A stretch of DNA of 64,000 bases, from NCBI GenBank assembly GCA_943370145.1, contig CALRPY020000013.1, forward strand, positions 1 to 64,000, read 5' to 3'. Below are positions 50,766 to 59,053 of the stretch, in pieces. This DNA is from Ga0077536 sp943370145. Lineage in GTDB: Bacteria > Pseudomonadota > Gammaproteobacteria > Ga0077536. How positions within the stretch are numbered: position 1 is the first letter of the stretch; every line of letters starts with the position of its first letter. The translations under genes and the position numbers were made by a program. The notes beneath the pieces are model-generated. The model was given only the letters and a program-made list of their open reading frames with translations. It was not told the origin of the DNA and ran no database searches.

Positions 50766-51578
50766 ATGGCAAATTCGGCCGGCAACGGCACCGTGCGCTG
50801 GACACTGGACGCACGCGGGGTGGCGACCGTCACCCTCAACCGCCCCGAGGTCAACAATGCGTACAACGGCGACATGCTCGCCGGCCTGCACCAGGTGATG
50901 GACGGCCTGGGCGCGAATCCCGGCCTCCGCATCGTCGTCCTCAAGGGCGAGGGCCGGCACTTCCAGGCGGGCGCGGATCTCGCGTGGATCAACGGCATCG
51001 GGAAGGAGAATCCGGACGCGAACGTCGAGGCCTCGCGCATCACCGCCGGCGTCATCAGGCGGCTCGATATCGTGCCGGTGCCGACGGTCGCGCTGATCCA
51101 GGGCGGTTGCTTCGGCGGTGGGGTTGGGGTGGCCGCGGCTTGTGACGTCGTGGTCGCCGCGAACAGCGCGATCTTCGCGATCACCGAGACCCGCTGGGGC
51201 CTGATGCCGGGCGTGATCGTGCCTCACCTGTGCCGCGCGATGGGGGTACGCCAGGTGCGTCGCTACGCGCAGTCCGGCGAACGCTTCGACGCCGCGCAGG
51301 CGCTGGCGATGGGTTTCGTGCACGAGGTGTGCGCGGCCGAGGAACTCGACGCGACCGGCGAGCGCATCGTGGACGCGCTGCTGATGAACGCACCGGGTTC
51401 GACCGCCGCGACCAAGGCGCGCACGCTGCAGTTCGCGCAAGCGGCGATGAGCGACGAATATTTCGAGGAACTGGTGCGAGAGCATGCGCACTATCGGCAA
51501 CAGGCGGAGGCAAAAGAGGGCACGGCGGCGTTCCTCGAGAAACGCAGGCCCGCCTGGTATCCGGGCGCGAAATCCTAG
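50766..51578 (+). CDS. Enoyl-CoA hydratase/isomerase family protein
   Basis: A 270-residue crotonase-fold enzyme. The CoA-binding oxyanion-hole segments FQAGADLAWINGIG and GGCFGGGVGVAAACDVVVAA are present. The first catalytic Glu position (GGGCELA in standard hydratase) is replaced by Gly, while the second acid remains in AITETRWGLMPG. That pattern fits branched or isoprenoid-type enzymes, such as methylglutaconyl- or carboxygeranoyl-CoA hydratases, or an isomerase, better than simple beta-oxidation. AGGGAGAGC precedes the ATG. Confidence 0.87.
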   Translation: MANSAGNGTVRWTLDARGVATVTLNRPEVNNAYNGDMLAGLHQVMDGLGANPGLRIVVLKGEGRHFQAGADLAWINGIGKENPDANVEASRITAGVIRRLDIVPVPTVALIQGGCFGGGVGVAAACDVVVAANSAIFAITETRWGLMPGVIVPHLCRAMGVRQVRRYAQSGERFDAAQALAMGFVHEVCAAEELDATGERIVDALLMNAPGSTAATKARTLQFAQAAMSDEYFEELVREHAHYRQQAEAKEGTAAFLEKRRPAWYPGAKS

Positions 51579-51690
51579 GTCGGCGGCCGGGGCCGGCGGT
51601 TCCGCCGCCGGCCTTGCCCGCATTTCACCGCGGTCAGTCGCTGCGCGCGCGTCCCGTCGCGCCGGCCACCCGGTATCGCGCCGAGCCTGC

Positions 51691-52170
51691 TCAGCGCAGC
51701 AGCGCCGGATCCGTCCATGCAAGCGCCGGGTAAAGCAGAACGCCCTCCGCCTCGAACTCGCCTTCGGCGTCGAGGCAGTGGCAATCGCGCGCGACGATCA
51801 GCCAGTGGCCATCGCGCTGTTCGAAACTGTCGTGGTAGGAGCCTCTCACCAGCCAGCGGTTCGCGCTGCCGTCGGCGCGGTGCTGCAGGTGGGTCGCGGT
51901 GACGCGTGCGCTCGCGCTGATGCCGCCCGCCACGCGCTCGACCATCGGCGCCGCGATCAGGTGATGCGTCCACCAGCAGCGCTCGAGGAAGGCGCTGAAG
52001 CGCGCGGCGGCCTCTGCGCCCGTGCAGCTGAATTCGTGCCCGGCCACGTGGTAGCGCAGGCGCGCCTCCGGTGCGAATACCTGGGCCAGGAGGTCGTAGC
52101 GCTTCTCGTCGCAGGCGCGCGCGTAGATTGCGTAGCTGTGCGCGATGAGGCCAGGCAGTGCGGCGTCCAT
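51691..52170 (-). CDS. SnoaL-like NTF2-fold protein
   Basis: A 159-residue NTF2-fold protein related to the SnoaL_4 / bile-acid dehydratase-type family. The first helix contains SYAIYARACDEKRYDLLAQV, followed by FAPEARLRYHVAGHEFSC. A His and Tyr pair in the central cavity (about residues 40-45) could be catalytic, but the roles are not known. It ends the minus-strand group of three such genes and differs clearly in sequence from the two limonene-epoxide-hydrolase-like proteins. Confidence 0.8.
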   Translation of the reverse strand: MDAALPGLIAHSYAIYARACDEKRYDLLAQVFAPEARLRYHVAGHEFSCTGAEAAARFSAFLERCWWTHHLIAAPMVERVAGGISASARVTATHLQHRADGSANRWLVRGSYHDSFEQRDGHWLIVARDCHCLDAEGEFEAEGVLLYPALAWTDPALLR

Positions 52171-52226
52171 CCGGTCACTGTGACAGAAGCGGCGGAGGCT
52201 GTCGCTTGCCGGCGCAGGACGGGGAT

Positions 52227-52646
52227 CTAGAGGGTGAGGCTGGGGCCGCCGTGGCTCGTCCAGTACTCGTTGTCGTAGTACTCCCGCCACTCGCGGATCT
52301 TGCCGTCCTCGGTCAGCTCGAACATGCCGCAGACCTTGAGCTCCATCTGCCAGGTGCCGCTGCCGTTCCAGTCCCACTGGTCGACGCGCTCGGTGATGAC
52401 TTTGTTGCCGTGGCCGAAGACGTTCACCAGCTTGAACTCGACGCGCTTCGCGGGCGCGAAGATCGACGCGATCATGTGACGTACCCTGGCCTTGCCGCGG
52501 ATCGCCTCCAGCGGCTGGTTCAGGTAGCACATGTCGTCGGTGACCTGCGCCATGCAGGCGTCGACGTCGCGCGCGTCCCAGCCCTTGAGGAAGGCCCTGA
52601 CCACGTCCTCGTTGCGGGCGATTTTCCAGTGCGTGTCCTTGTCCAT
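52227..52646 (-). CDS. Limonene-1,2-epoxide hydrolase-like protein (copy 1)
   Basis: A 139-residue protein of the limonene-1,2-epoxide hydrolase (LEH) family. The key LEH residues are recognisable: the Y-x-N pair in CYLNQPLE, the Arg-x-Asp in TERVDQWDW, and the last catalytic Asp in WREYYD. These form the Asp-Arg-Asp water-activating triad of Rhodococcus LEH. It would open an epoxide of a terpenoid, steroid or other lipid. The start at 52646 is set by GAGGG upstream. It is the tandem neighbour of a second copy. Confidence 0.85.
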   Translation of the reverse strand: MDKDTHWKIARNEDVVRAFLKGWDARDVDACMAQVTDDMCYLNQPLEAIRGKARVRHMIASIFAPAKRVEFKLVNVFGHGNKVITERVDQWDWNGSGTWQMELKVCGMFELTEDGKIREWREYYDNEYWTSHGGPSLTL

Positions 52647-52675
52647 CGTCGTAGCCCTCATCGGTGTGCCGGGGG

Positions 52676-53089
52676 TCAGTCGAGGTGCAGCGTCGGGCCG
52701 CCGTGCTCGAACCACATGCGGTTGTCGAAGTAGTCGCGCCAGCCGCAGATCTTGCCGTCCTCGTCGAGATCGAACATGCCGATGCACGGCAGCTTCAGAC
52801 CCCAGCCCTTGCCGTCGAAGTCCCAGCAGTCGAGTCGTTCGGTGACGACGGTGTTGCCGCGCCCGAAACAGCTGCGCAGTTCCCAGCGCACCTTGTGCGT
52901 GAGTTTCATGATGCCGGCGACGATCTTGCGCACGTCGTGCTGGCCGACGACCGGCGCGAGTGGCTGGTTGATGTAGACGATGTCGTCCGACAGGCAGGCC
53001 ATCGCGACATCCGGGTCGATCGCTTCCCAGGCATCGATGAACAGTTTCACCTTGAACACGTTGCGCTCGACGATTTCGTCATGCGTCAT
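52676..53089 (-). CDS. Limonene-1,2-epoxide hydrolase-like protein (copy 2)
   Basis: A 137-residue LEH homologue. The catalytic set is again complete: VYINQPLA, TERLDCWDF and WRDYFD. It shares many positions with copy 1 (for example ALL of YxNQPLx, VVTERxDxWD and HGGPxL at the C-terminus) but is otherwise divergent, so the duplication is not recent. GAGGGAG lies before the ATG at 53089. The two copies may act on different epoxides or on successive steps of one pathway. Confidence 0.85.
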   Translation of the reverse strand: MTHDEIVERNVFKVKLFIDAWEAIDPDVAMACLSDDIVYINQPLAPVVGQHDVRKIVAGIMKLTHKVRWELRSCFGRGNTVVTERLDCWDFDGKGWGLKLPCIGMFDLDEDGKICGWRDYFDNRMWFEHGGPTLHLD

Positions 53090-53312
53090 GACAACTCCCT
53101 CGTGCTGCTTGAGGCCGGCCGGTTGCCTCATCCGGCCGGCGATTTCTTGTGGCGCATTGCAGCAGACACTGCATGTCGCACTGCAAAGAAAATGACGGCA
53201 GCGCGGTCTGGCGAACTTAGAGAGGACTCCGACCTGCGGAAAGGGATGCTCCTGCCAAAATCTGTTATTTTCCTGACAGCGCCACCCTTCCAGCCCAGCC
53301 CCGCCGACCACC

Positions 53313-54431
53313 GTGATCGACACCGAAGCCATCGAGGAACTGCTGATGCCGGTCACCTACGGCCGGCACCTGGCGCGCGTATTCGAGCCTGCCGCGCTGC
53401 TCGAGGGCACAGGGCTGGGCGTGCAGGACCTGAACGATCCGACGCGTCGCATCACCGTGCGACAGGCGCTGCGCTACATCCGCAACACCCTCGCGCTGGC
53501 GGCGGAGCCCGACTGGTATCTCGCGTGGGCCAGCACCCTGTCCGATCACTTCCACGGCCCGATCAGCATCGCGCTGATGAGCGCGCCGACGCTCGGCGCC
53601 GGGCTCGACGCATTCCTGCGCTTCTTTCCGGGGCGGGTGCCTTATCTCCATATGCAGGGGCACGACGAGGGCGCCGAGTACGTGGCCGAACTGTTGCCGC
53701 TGATCGAACTCGGCGCGGCGCTGCCGCTGCTGACCGAAACGCCACTCGTCATCCTCCAGCAGTATCTCGACACGGTGTACGGCGTCGACTTTTCGGCAGC
53801 GCGCTTCGAATTGCGCTATGCGCCGACGCCCCATGCCGAACGCTACCCGCGCTACTTCAAGGCGGAGATCCGTTTCGACGCGTCGCGCAACGCGCTGGTC
53901 ATGCCCGCGGCCTGGCGTTCGCTGCGCAATCTCGACTACCACGAATCCACGTGGGCGCATGCGATGGCGCAGTGCGAGGCGACGCTTGCGTCCTCGCGCG
54001 AGCGCACGACCCTTGGCGAAGTCCTCGACGCCCTGCGCGCCGCCTTTTCCGTCGCGCATCGGGCTCGCGCGCTGCCGACGCTCGATCAAGTCGCGTCCCG
54101 CCTGCACCTCGCGCCGCGCACGCTGATCAGGCGTCTGCGCCGGCTGGGCACGACCTACCAGGAAGTGATGGACGACTTCCTGCGCCAGCGCGCGGTCGAA
54201 CTGCTCGCCAACGACCGCGCGAAGATCAAGGAAGTCGCCGCGGCGCTCGGCTTCCACAACCCGGCAAATTTCGGCAAGGCCTTCAAGCGCTGGTACGGCG
54301 TGTCGCCGGGCGGCTATCGCGCGCGGCACTTGGCGGGCGAGGGTGTCCGCGGCAGCCCTGCCGACGAGGCCGTGCAGGTTCACCGGCACAGGTCAGCCAC
54401 CGAGAACACCGGGAACACCGAGCAGGAATGA
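53313..54431 (+). CDS. AraC family transcriptional regulator
   Basis: A 372-residue regulator. An N-terminal arabinose-binding-type domain (about residues 20-200, as in OruR/ArgR-like AraC proteins) precedes a double helix-turn-helix, with LDQVASRLHLAPRTLIRRLR and IKEVAAALGFHNPANFGKAF. The last ~20 residues lie in the repeat element downstream (GCCACCGAGAACACC motif), so the natural stop was probably earlier, and the tail was added by repeat insertion. GTG start. It is divergent from the LEH genes and is their likely regulator. Confidence 0.88.
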   Translation: MIDTEAIEELLMPVTYGRHLARVFEPAALLEGTGLGVQDLNDPTRRITVRQALRYIRNTLALAAEPDWYLAWASTLSDHFHGPISIALMSAPTLGAGLDAFLRFFPGRVPYLHMQGHDEGAEYVAELLPLIELGAALPLLTETPLVILQQYLDTVYGVDFSAARFELRYAPTPHAERYPRYFKAEIRFDASRNALVMPAAWRSLRNLDYHESTWAHAMAQCEATLASSRERTTLGEVLDALRAAFSVAHRARALPTLDQVASRLHLAPRTLIRRLRRLGTTYQEVMDDFLRQRAVELLANDRAKIKEVAAALGFHNPANFGKAFKRWYGVSPGGYRARHLAGEGVRGSPADEAVQVHRHRSATENTGNTEQE

Positions 54432-54568
54432 ACGGCGCAGCGTTGCGCGAAGGGCCTCTTTCAGTTCAACTCGATTTCACCTCGGTGTTCTCGGTGGCCC
54501 ATCAAGGTCTGCACTCCGGTACCCGCGTCCAAATGTGACCACGAGACAGCCCGCGACGGGAGCGGCGA
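54396..54568. repeat. Partial copy of the inverted-repeat element
   Basis: CACCGAGAACACC at the end of the AraC gene (54396-54422) and its inverted form CGGTGTTCTCGGTG (54481-54500) are the arms of a smaller dyad. From 54481 to about 54555 the sequence closely matches 57157-57235 in the larger element. This is therefore a shortened second copy. Confidence 0.75.
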
Positions 54569-54761
54569 AGACCCGCGCCCGCGTGCCTCAGAAAGAAAAG
54601 GTGTCAGATTTGAAATCTGACACCTTTTCTCGGCTCAGGACCCTGCAGAGGCCGTCTGAACGCAGCGCGGGACACAGTTGCTCGGTGGCTCAAATGAGGC
54701 TGGTGGCACGCGCGATGACGCGTGTTGCGGCAATATCAACCCACACATCAAGAGGCACGAC
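54432..54761. other. Gap between AraC and SDR genes
   Basis: A 330-base stretch that holds the partial inverted-repeat element and the 37-bp palindrome, both listed separately, and then about 130 bases leading into the SDR gene. No credible gene is seen. A promoter for the SDR gene should lie between 54640 and 54755, but I cannot identify it. Confidence 0.5.
54594..54630. repeat. 37-bp perfect palindrome, possible bidirectional terminator
   Basis: AGAAAAGGTGTCAGATTT (54594-54611), one central G, then the exact complement (54613-54630). An A-run on one side and a T-run on the other would let the hairpin terminate transcription in both directions. The GTGTCAGATTT sequence resembles palindromes I have seen repeated in other proteobacterial genomes, often with REP-type elements. 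Confidence 0.85.
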
Positions 54762-55538
54762 ATGGACATCAGGAACAAGGTGGCGGTCATCACCGGCGGC
54801 GCGAGCGGCATCGGCGCCGCGCTCGCGCGGCGCTTCCACGCGGCAGGCGCGAAGGGCGTGGTCGTCGCCGATCTGCAGGAGGCGCCGCTGCGCGCGGTGG
54901 CGGCGGAGGTCGGGGGGCTGGCCGTCCCCTGCGACGTCGCGCGCGAAGAAGACATCCGGCGGCTCGTCGCACGCGCCGAGGAGGCCTACGGCCCCATCGA
55001 CATCTTCTGCTCCAACGCCGGCATCGCGCGGCTCGGCGACGAGGACGTGCCGAACGAGGAGTGGCAACTCAACTGGGACATCCACGTGATGGCGCACGTA
55101 TACGCGGTGCGCGCGGTCGCGCCGCAGATGGCGGCGCGCGGCGGCGGTTACCTCGTGCATACGGCGTCCGCCGCCGGCCTGCTCAGCCACATCCAGTCCG
55201 CGACCTATTCGGTGACCAAGCACGCGGCCGTGGCCTTTGCCGAATGGGTGTCGATCAAGTATCGCGACCAGGGCGTGCGCGTGTCCGTGCTCGCGCCGCA
55301 GGCGGTGCGCACGCCGATGACCGCCCGCCCCGACGGGGCGGCGGTCGCCAGCGTCGACGGCATGATCGAACCGGAAGCCCTGGCCGACTGCGTCGTCGCG
55401 GCGATGGCGCGCGAGGAGTTCCTGATCCTGCCGCACCCGGGGGTGCGGGATTACATGCTGCGCAAGGCCAGCGACGTCGACCGCTGGCTCGCCGGCATGA
55501 ACCGCTGGCGGCAGCAGGCTGGGCCGGCCGCGCGCTGA
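54762..55538 (+). CDS. Short-chain dehydrogenase/reductase
   Basis: A 258-residue NAD(P)-dependent enzyme. The cofactor motif TGGASGIG (about residues 12-19), NAGI and the catalytic Ser and YSVTK (Tyr-x3-Lys) are present. Classical SDR length. The ATG at 54762 follows AGAGG; a longer frame begins 84 bases earlier but covers the intergenic repeat side. It is the first gene of a plus-strand pair with the LLM oxidoreductase. Confidence 0.92.
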   Translation: MDIRNKVAVITGGASGIGAALARRFHAAGAKGVVVADLQEAPLRAVAAEVGGLAVPCDVAREEDIRRLVARAEEAYGPIDIFCSNAGIARLGDEDVPNEEWQLNWDIHVMAHVYAVRAVAPQMAARGGGYLVHTASAAGLLSHIQSATYSVTKHAAVAFAEWVSIKYRDQGVRVSVLAPQAVRTPMTARPDGAAVASVDGMIEPEALADCVVAAMAREEFLILPHPGVRDYMLRKASDVDRWLAGMNRWRQQAGPAAR

Positions 55539-55724
55539 GCGCGTTCCGGCGCGCTTGGGTGCGGTGCAGCATCCGGACGGGAGAATGACGGTATTCCCGT
55601 CGGCTGTCCGCCCGCGTACATTGCGGTGAAAGCGCCGCGACAGTGCGCCGTCCATCTGGCGCCCGCCGTCGTATGCGGGATTGAACCACGCTTTGAAAAA
55701 GGCCCGAACGAGGAGCGAAAAATA

Positions 55725-56816
55725 ATGGAAGTTGGTCTGCAGTTCATTTTCCAGAACACCCATCCGGGCATGTCGGACGCCGACATGTTCCGCAAGGAAA
55801 CCGAGGTCGCGCTGCTGGCCGAGGAAGTCGGGATGGATTTCCTGCTGTTGCCGGAGCATCACTTCGATCCGAATTACTCGATGATGCCCGACAACATGCA
55901 ATGGCTGTCGTACATCGCCGGCAAGACCAGCCGCATCAAGATCGGCACCGGCGCAATCATCCTGCCGTGGCACGAGAACCCGACGCGGGTCGCGGAAAAG
56001 ATCATCATGCTGCAGATCCTGCTCGGTGATCGCTTCCTGCTCGGCTTCGGCCGCGGCCTCGCGCGCGAGGAATACCGGGCGTTCGGCGTCGACATGGGCA
56101 CCTCGCGGGAGCGCTTCGACGAGTCCGCCGAGATCATCCTCGACATCCTGGACACCGGCATCGCCGAGTACGACACCAAGTACTTCAAGCAGTCGCGCAC
56201 CGAGGTCACGCCCAAGCCCGAGCACGGCTACCGCGATCGCGGCTTCCTGTCCGTGGCGATGACCCCGGATTCCGCGATGGCCGCGGCAACCCTCGGTGGC
56301 ACGATGATGTCCTTCGTGCAGCTGCCGTGGGAACAGCACCATGCGGCGGTCGAGGCCTGGCGCAAGCGCTTCCAGGAACTGCACCCGAACAAGCACCCGG
56401 GTGCGCCGGTGTTCTCGGACTTCACGTTCTGCCACGAGGACCCGAAGGTCGCCGAGCAGGTCGCGCGCGAGTACCTGACGAAGTACTACGCGAGCGTGAT
56501 CCGTCACTACGATTTCGACGGTTCGCACTGGGGCGAGACCAAGGGTTACCAGGCCTACCAGGCCGGCGCCGCGGCAATCCAGCAGATTGGCATGGATGCG
56601 GCCTGCGAAGCCTTCGTGCAGAGCCAAGCCTGGGGCACGCCGGACCAGATCGTCGAGAAGTGGGCACGCCGCGCCGAGATGACCGGCGACCTGCGCCCGG
56701 CGATGGCGGTGTCCTATGCGGGCATGCCCTTCGACCTCGTGAAGAACAGCCTGCGCCTCATCGGCGAGAAGGTCGCGCCGCGGCTGCGTCAGCTGCAGGT
56801 GCGCAAGGCGGCCTGA
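55725..56816 (+). CDS. LLM class flavin-dependent oxidoreductase
   Basis: A 363-residue bacterial luciferase-like monooxygenase. The N-terminal strand EVGLQFIFQNTHPGMS, the conserved EHHFDPNYS and the GFGRGLAREEYRAFG loop are typical. It uses reduced flavin supplied by a partner reductase, not visible here. GAGGAG 9 bases upstream supports the ATG at 55725. The spacing of 186 bases after the SDR gene allows one transcript. Substrate unknown. Confidence 0.92.
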   Translation: MEVGLQFIFQNTHPGMSDADMFRKETEVALLAEEVGMDFLLLPEHHFDPNYSMMPDNMQWLSYIAGKTSRIKIGTGAIILPWHENPTRVAEKIIMLQILLGDRFLLGFGRGLAREEYRAFGVDMGTSRERFDESAEIILDILDTGIAEYDTKYFKQSRTEVTPKPEHGYRDRGFLSVAMTPDSAMAAATLGGTMMSFVQLPWEQHHAAVEAWRKRFQELHPNKHPGAPVFSDFTFCHEDPKVAEQVAREYLTKYYASVIRHYDFDGSHWGETKGYQAYQAGAAAIQQIGMDAACEAFVQSQAWGTPDQIVEKWARRAEMTGDLRPAMAVSYAGMPFDLVKNSLRLIGEKVAPRLRQLQVRKAA

Positions 56817-57276
56817 GTCCCTCGAGCCGGCGCGCGGCCTCTCCCGCTCCGGCCTGTCTCTTGGTCACATTCGGACGCGGGTGCCCGCGTCCACGTGCTG
56901 TTGGGCCACAGAGAACACCGAGGTTAGACGAGTGGGGCTGAGCCAGCGGTCGACGGCATGGCCATTGCCCGGACCACGCTCGAAAATGCGACTTCTCCGT
57001 GTCCTCTGTGCTCTCCGTGGTGAAACCCGGCGTTGCCACGGCAACAGGCGCCGAATTTTGACCAAGAGCACGGAGGACACGGAGAAGAACGGTGAATGGC
57101 GGAATGCGCCTCTGCCGTGGCGATGCCGGCCGGGCGGCACCTGTCCACCCGATCCTCTCGGTGTTCTCGGTGTTCGGTGGCCCATCAAGGTCTGCACCCC
57201 GGTACCCGCGTCCAGATGTGACCAAGAGACAGCCCGTTCCGGGAGAGGCCGGCCGCCAGGCCGGGTGAGGGTCGTT
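56817..57276. other. Gap between LLM and OYE-type genes
   Basis: A 460-base stretch almost completely occupied by the concentric inverted-repeat element. The two flanking genes are convergent, so the element may also act as a terminator. I see no gene in it. Confidence 0.7.
56836..57250. repeat. 415-bp concentric inverted-repeat element
   Basis: Outer arms GGCCTCTCCCG (56836) and CGGGAGAGGCC (57250) enclose long imperfect arms (TGTCTCTTGGTCACAT... on the left; ATGTGACCAAGAGACA on the right). Inner arms CTTCTCCGTGTCCTC (56992) and GAGGACACGGAGAAG (57073-57087) are a second dyad, and GTTGCC-AC-GGCAAC (57032-57045) is the centre. All three dyads share nearly the same centre near 57040. No gene is contained. 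It could fold into one large cruciform and occurs again in partial form at 54396. Confidence 0.85.
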
Positions 57277-58476
57277 TCAGCCGGGCTCGGCGCCGACTGA
57301 GGCGCCCCTCACCCCAGCATCCCCTTGCGCGCGCGCGGACGGGGCGGCGTGTTCCGCGGGCCAGCCGATGCAGTCCGGGTGCGCGCGGAAATTGCGCAGC
57401 CACCAGGCCCAGTCCTCCGGCACCAGCGAGAACGGGTCGGCGTGTCCCAGTTCGCGCGCGGCCCACACCGGCCAGTGCGGGTTCGACAGCGCGGGTCGGC
57501 CGAGCATCACGAGATCGACGCACTCCTCGCGCACCGCGCGATCGGCAACGGCGGGCAGGCCGAGGTTCCAGCTCGTCGCGACCGGGATCCCGACTTCCCG
57601 TCGCACGCGGGCCGCGCGCTCGAGCATGAACGCGAGCTGCGCAAACGGCTTCTCCCGCATGTCGTCGGTGTTGAAACCCAGACTGAGATCCGCGAGGTCG
57701 AGACCCCGCGCTTTCATCAGGCCGACCGCGGCCACCGCGTCGTCGAACTGCGTGCCCGCGTCGTTGAGGTCGTCGCTGCCGAGTCGCATCGTCAGGGGAT
57801 AGCGCTCGGGCCACACCGCGCGCACGGCGTCGATCGCTTCGAGGTGGAAGCGCGCGCGGTTCTCCAGGCTGCCGCCATATTCGTCCGTGCGCTGGTTCGC
57901 GAGCGGGGAGAAGAAGCTCGCGCCGAGATAGCCGTGCGCGAAATGGAGCTCCAGCCACTCGAAGCCCGCGTCGACCGCGCGCCGTGCGGCCCGGGCATAG
58001 CTGCGATGGATGGCCCCGATTTCCTCGCGCGTCAGTTCGTGCACGGGATACCGGTACTTGCCGCCGAAGGGCAGCGCCGACGGTCCCACCACCTGCCAGC
58101 CCTGCGGGTGATCGGGCGGCAGCTGCTGCCCGCCTTCCCAGGGTTTGACCTCACTGCCCTTGCGGCCGGTGTGCCCGAGCTGGACCGCCGGCACGGCACC
58201 CATGTCCTTGACCAGCCGGTTGATGCGCGCGAGACCCTCGATCTGCCCATCGTCCCAGATACCCGCGCAGCCGGTGCTGGTGCGGCCATCCGGCGTGATC
58301 GCGAGCTGCTCGCCGAACACGAGGCCGAAGCCGCCGGCGGCGCGCGAGCCGAGCAGCATCAGGTGGAAATCATTGCTCAGGCCGTCGGTTGACCGGTACA
58401 TCGTCATTGGCGACATCGCGATGCGATTGCGCAGGGTTACGCCCTTCAGGGTGTAAGGGCTGAAGAGATGAGGCAT
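57277..58476 (-). CDS. OYE-family NADH:flavin oxidoreductase
   Basis: A 399-residue FMN enzyme related to YqjM and xenobiotic reductases. The N-terminal LKGVTLRNRIAMSPM, the substrate-binding HFAHGYLGASF (catalytic His pair, about residues 176-188), and the C-terminal FMN-phosphate segment LVMLGRPALSNP are visible. Such enzymes reduce activated alkenes, including enones from terpenoids and steroids. The C-terminal 30 residues are a low-complexity extension. Typical length otherwise. Confidence 0.92.
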   Translation of the reverse strand: MPHLFSPYTLKGVTLRNRIAMSPMTMYRSTDGLSNDFHLMLLGSRAAGGFGLVFGEQLAITPDGRTSTGCAGIWDDGQIEGLARINRLVKDMGAVPAVQLGHTGRKGSEVKPWEGGQQLPPDHPQGWQVVGPSALPFGGKYRYPVHELTREEIGAIHRSYARAARRAVDAGFEWLELHFAHGYLGASFFSPLANQRTDEYGGSLENRARFHLEAIDAVRAVWPERYPLTMRLGSDDLNDAGTQFDDAVAAVGLMKARGLDLADLSLGFNTDDMREKPFAQLAFMLERAARVRREVGIPVATSWNLGLPAVADRAVREECVDLVMLGRPALSNPHWPVWAARELGHADPFSLVPEDWAWWLRNFRAHPDCIGWPAEHAAPSARAQGDAGVRGASVGAEPG

Positions 58477-58648
58477 CGGGGAACTCCAATCGTGGCGTCA
58501 GGCTGCGGCGGTGGCGGGAGGCGTCCTGCCCGGGTGCCGCCAATTTAATCGCGATGGGCGCCGCAGGCACGGGGAAGACCGCGGCCAGGACTGTCCGCGG
58601 GCGAGCGCCGTCGAAGCGGCCCGCGCATGCGCCCCGGCCCGGTGATGC

Positions 58649-58957
58649 TCAGGCGTCGCGCTGGAAACCGTACTCGCGGTGGATGTTCGCAACCTGCACG
58701 AGGTAGCTCGCATACCACAGGCCACGCCCCCTGGCCTGTGCGGCCTGGTGCTCGGGATCCTGCTTCCAGCGCAGGATGCTCGCCTCGTCCGGCCAGTAGG
58801 ACAGCGCGATTTCCTCGCCGTCCGGCGTGTTCGAGAACAGGAACTCCGTGCAGCCGTACTCGGCGATCGCCTTGTCGCGCATGCGCAGCGCAGTGGCCAT
58901 GTAGTCGTCGTCCTGCGCGAAAGCGCGGGCGCGAAACACCACGATGATCTGTCCCAT
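58649..58957 (-). CDS. ABM-fold (antibiotic biosynthesis monooxygenase-like) protein
   Basis: A 102-residue protein of the ABM/dimeric alpha-beta barrel family. MGQIIVVFRAR, then YGCTEFLFSNTPDGEEIALSYW with the Trp and conserved aspartate, is typical. Such proteins degrade or modify haem or aromatic substrates, or have lost activity. GGGAGG lies before the ATG at 58957. It is a single gene downstream of the ArfB gene on the same strand. Confidence 0.8.
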   Translation of the reverse strand: MGQIIVVFRARAFAQDDDYMATALRMRDKAIAEYGCTEFLFSNTPDGEEIALSYWPDEASILRWKQDPEHQAAQARGRGLWYASYLVQVANIHREYGFQRDA

Positions 58958-59053
58958 CGGTCCTCCCGTGTGTGGCGCGGCCGGCCTGGCCGCAGCCTAT
59001 CGTCGCCCGGGACGCGACGCCGGGCCATCCGCATCTTGCCGACAGGGCCGGGC

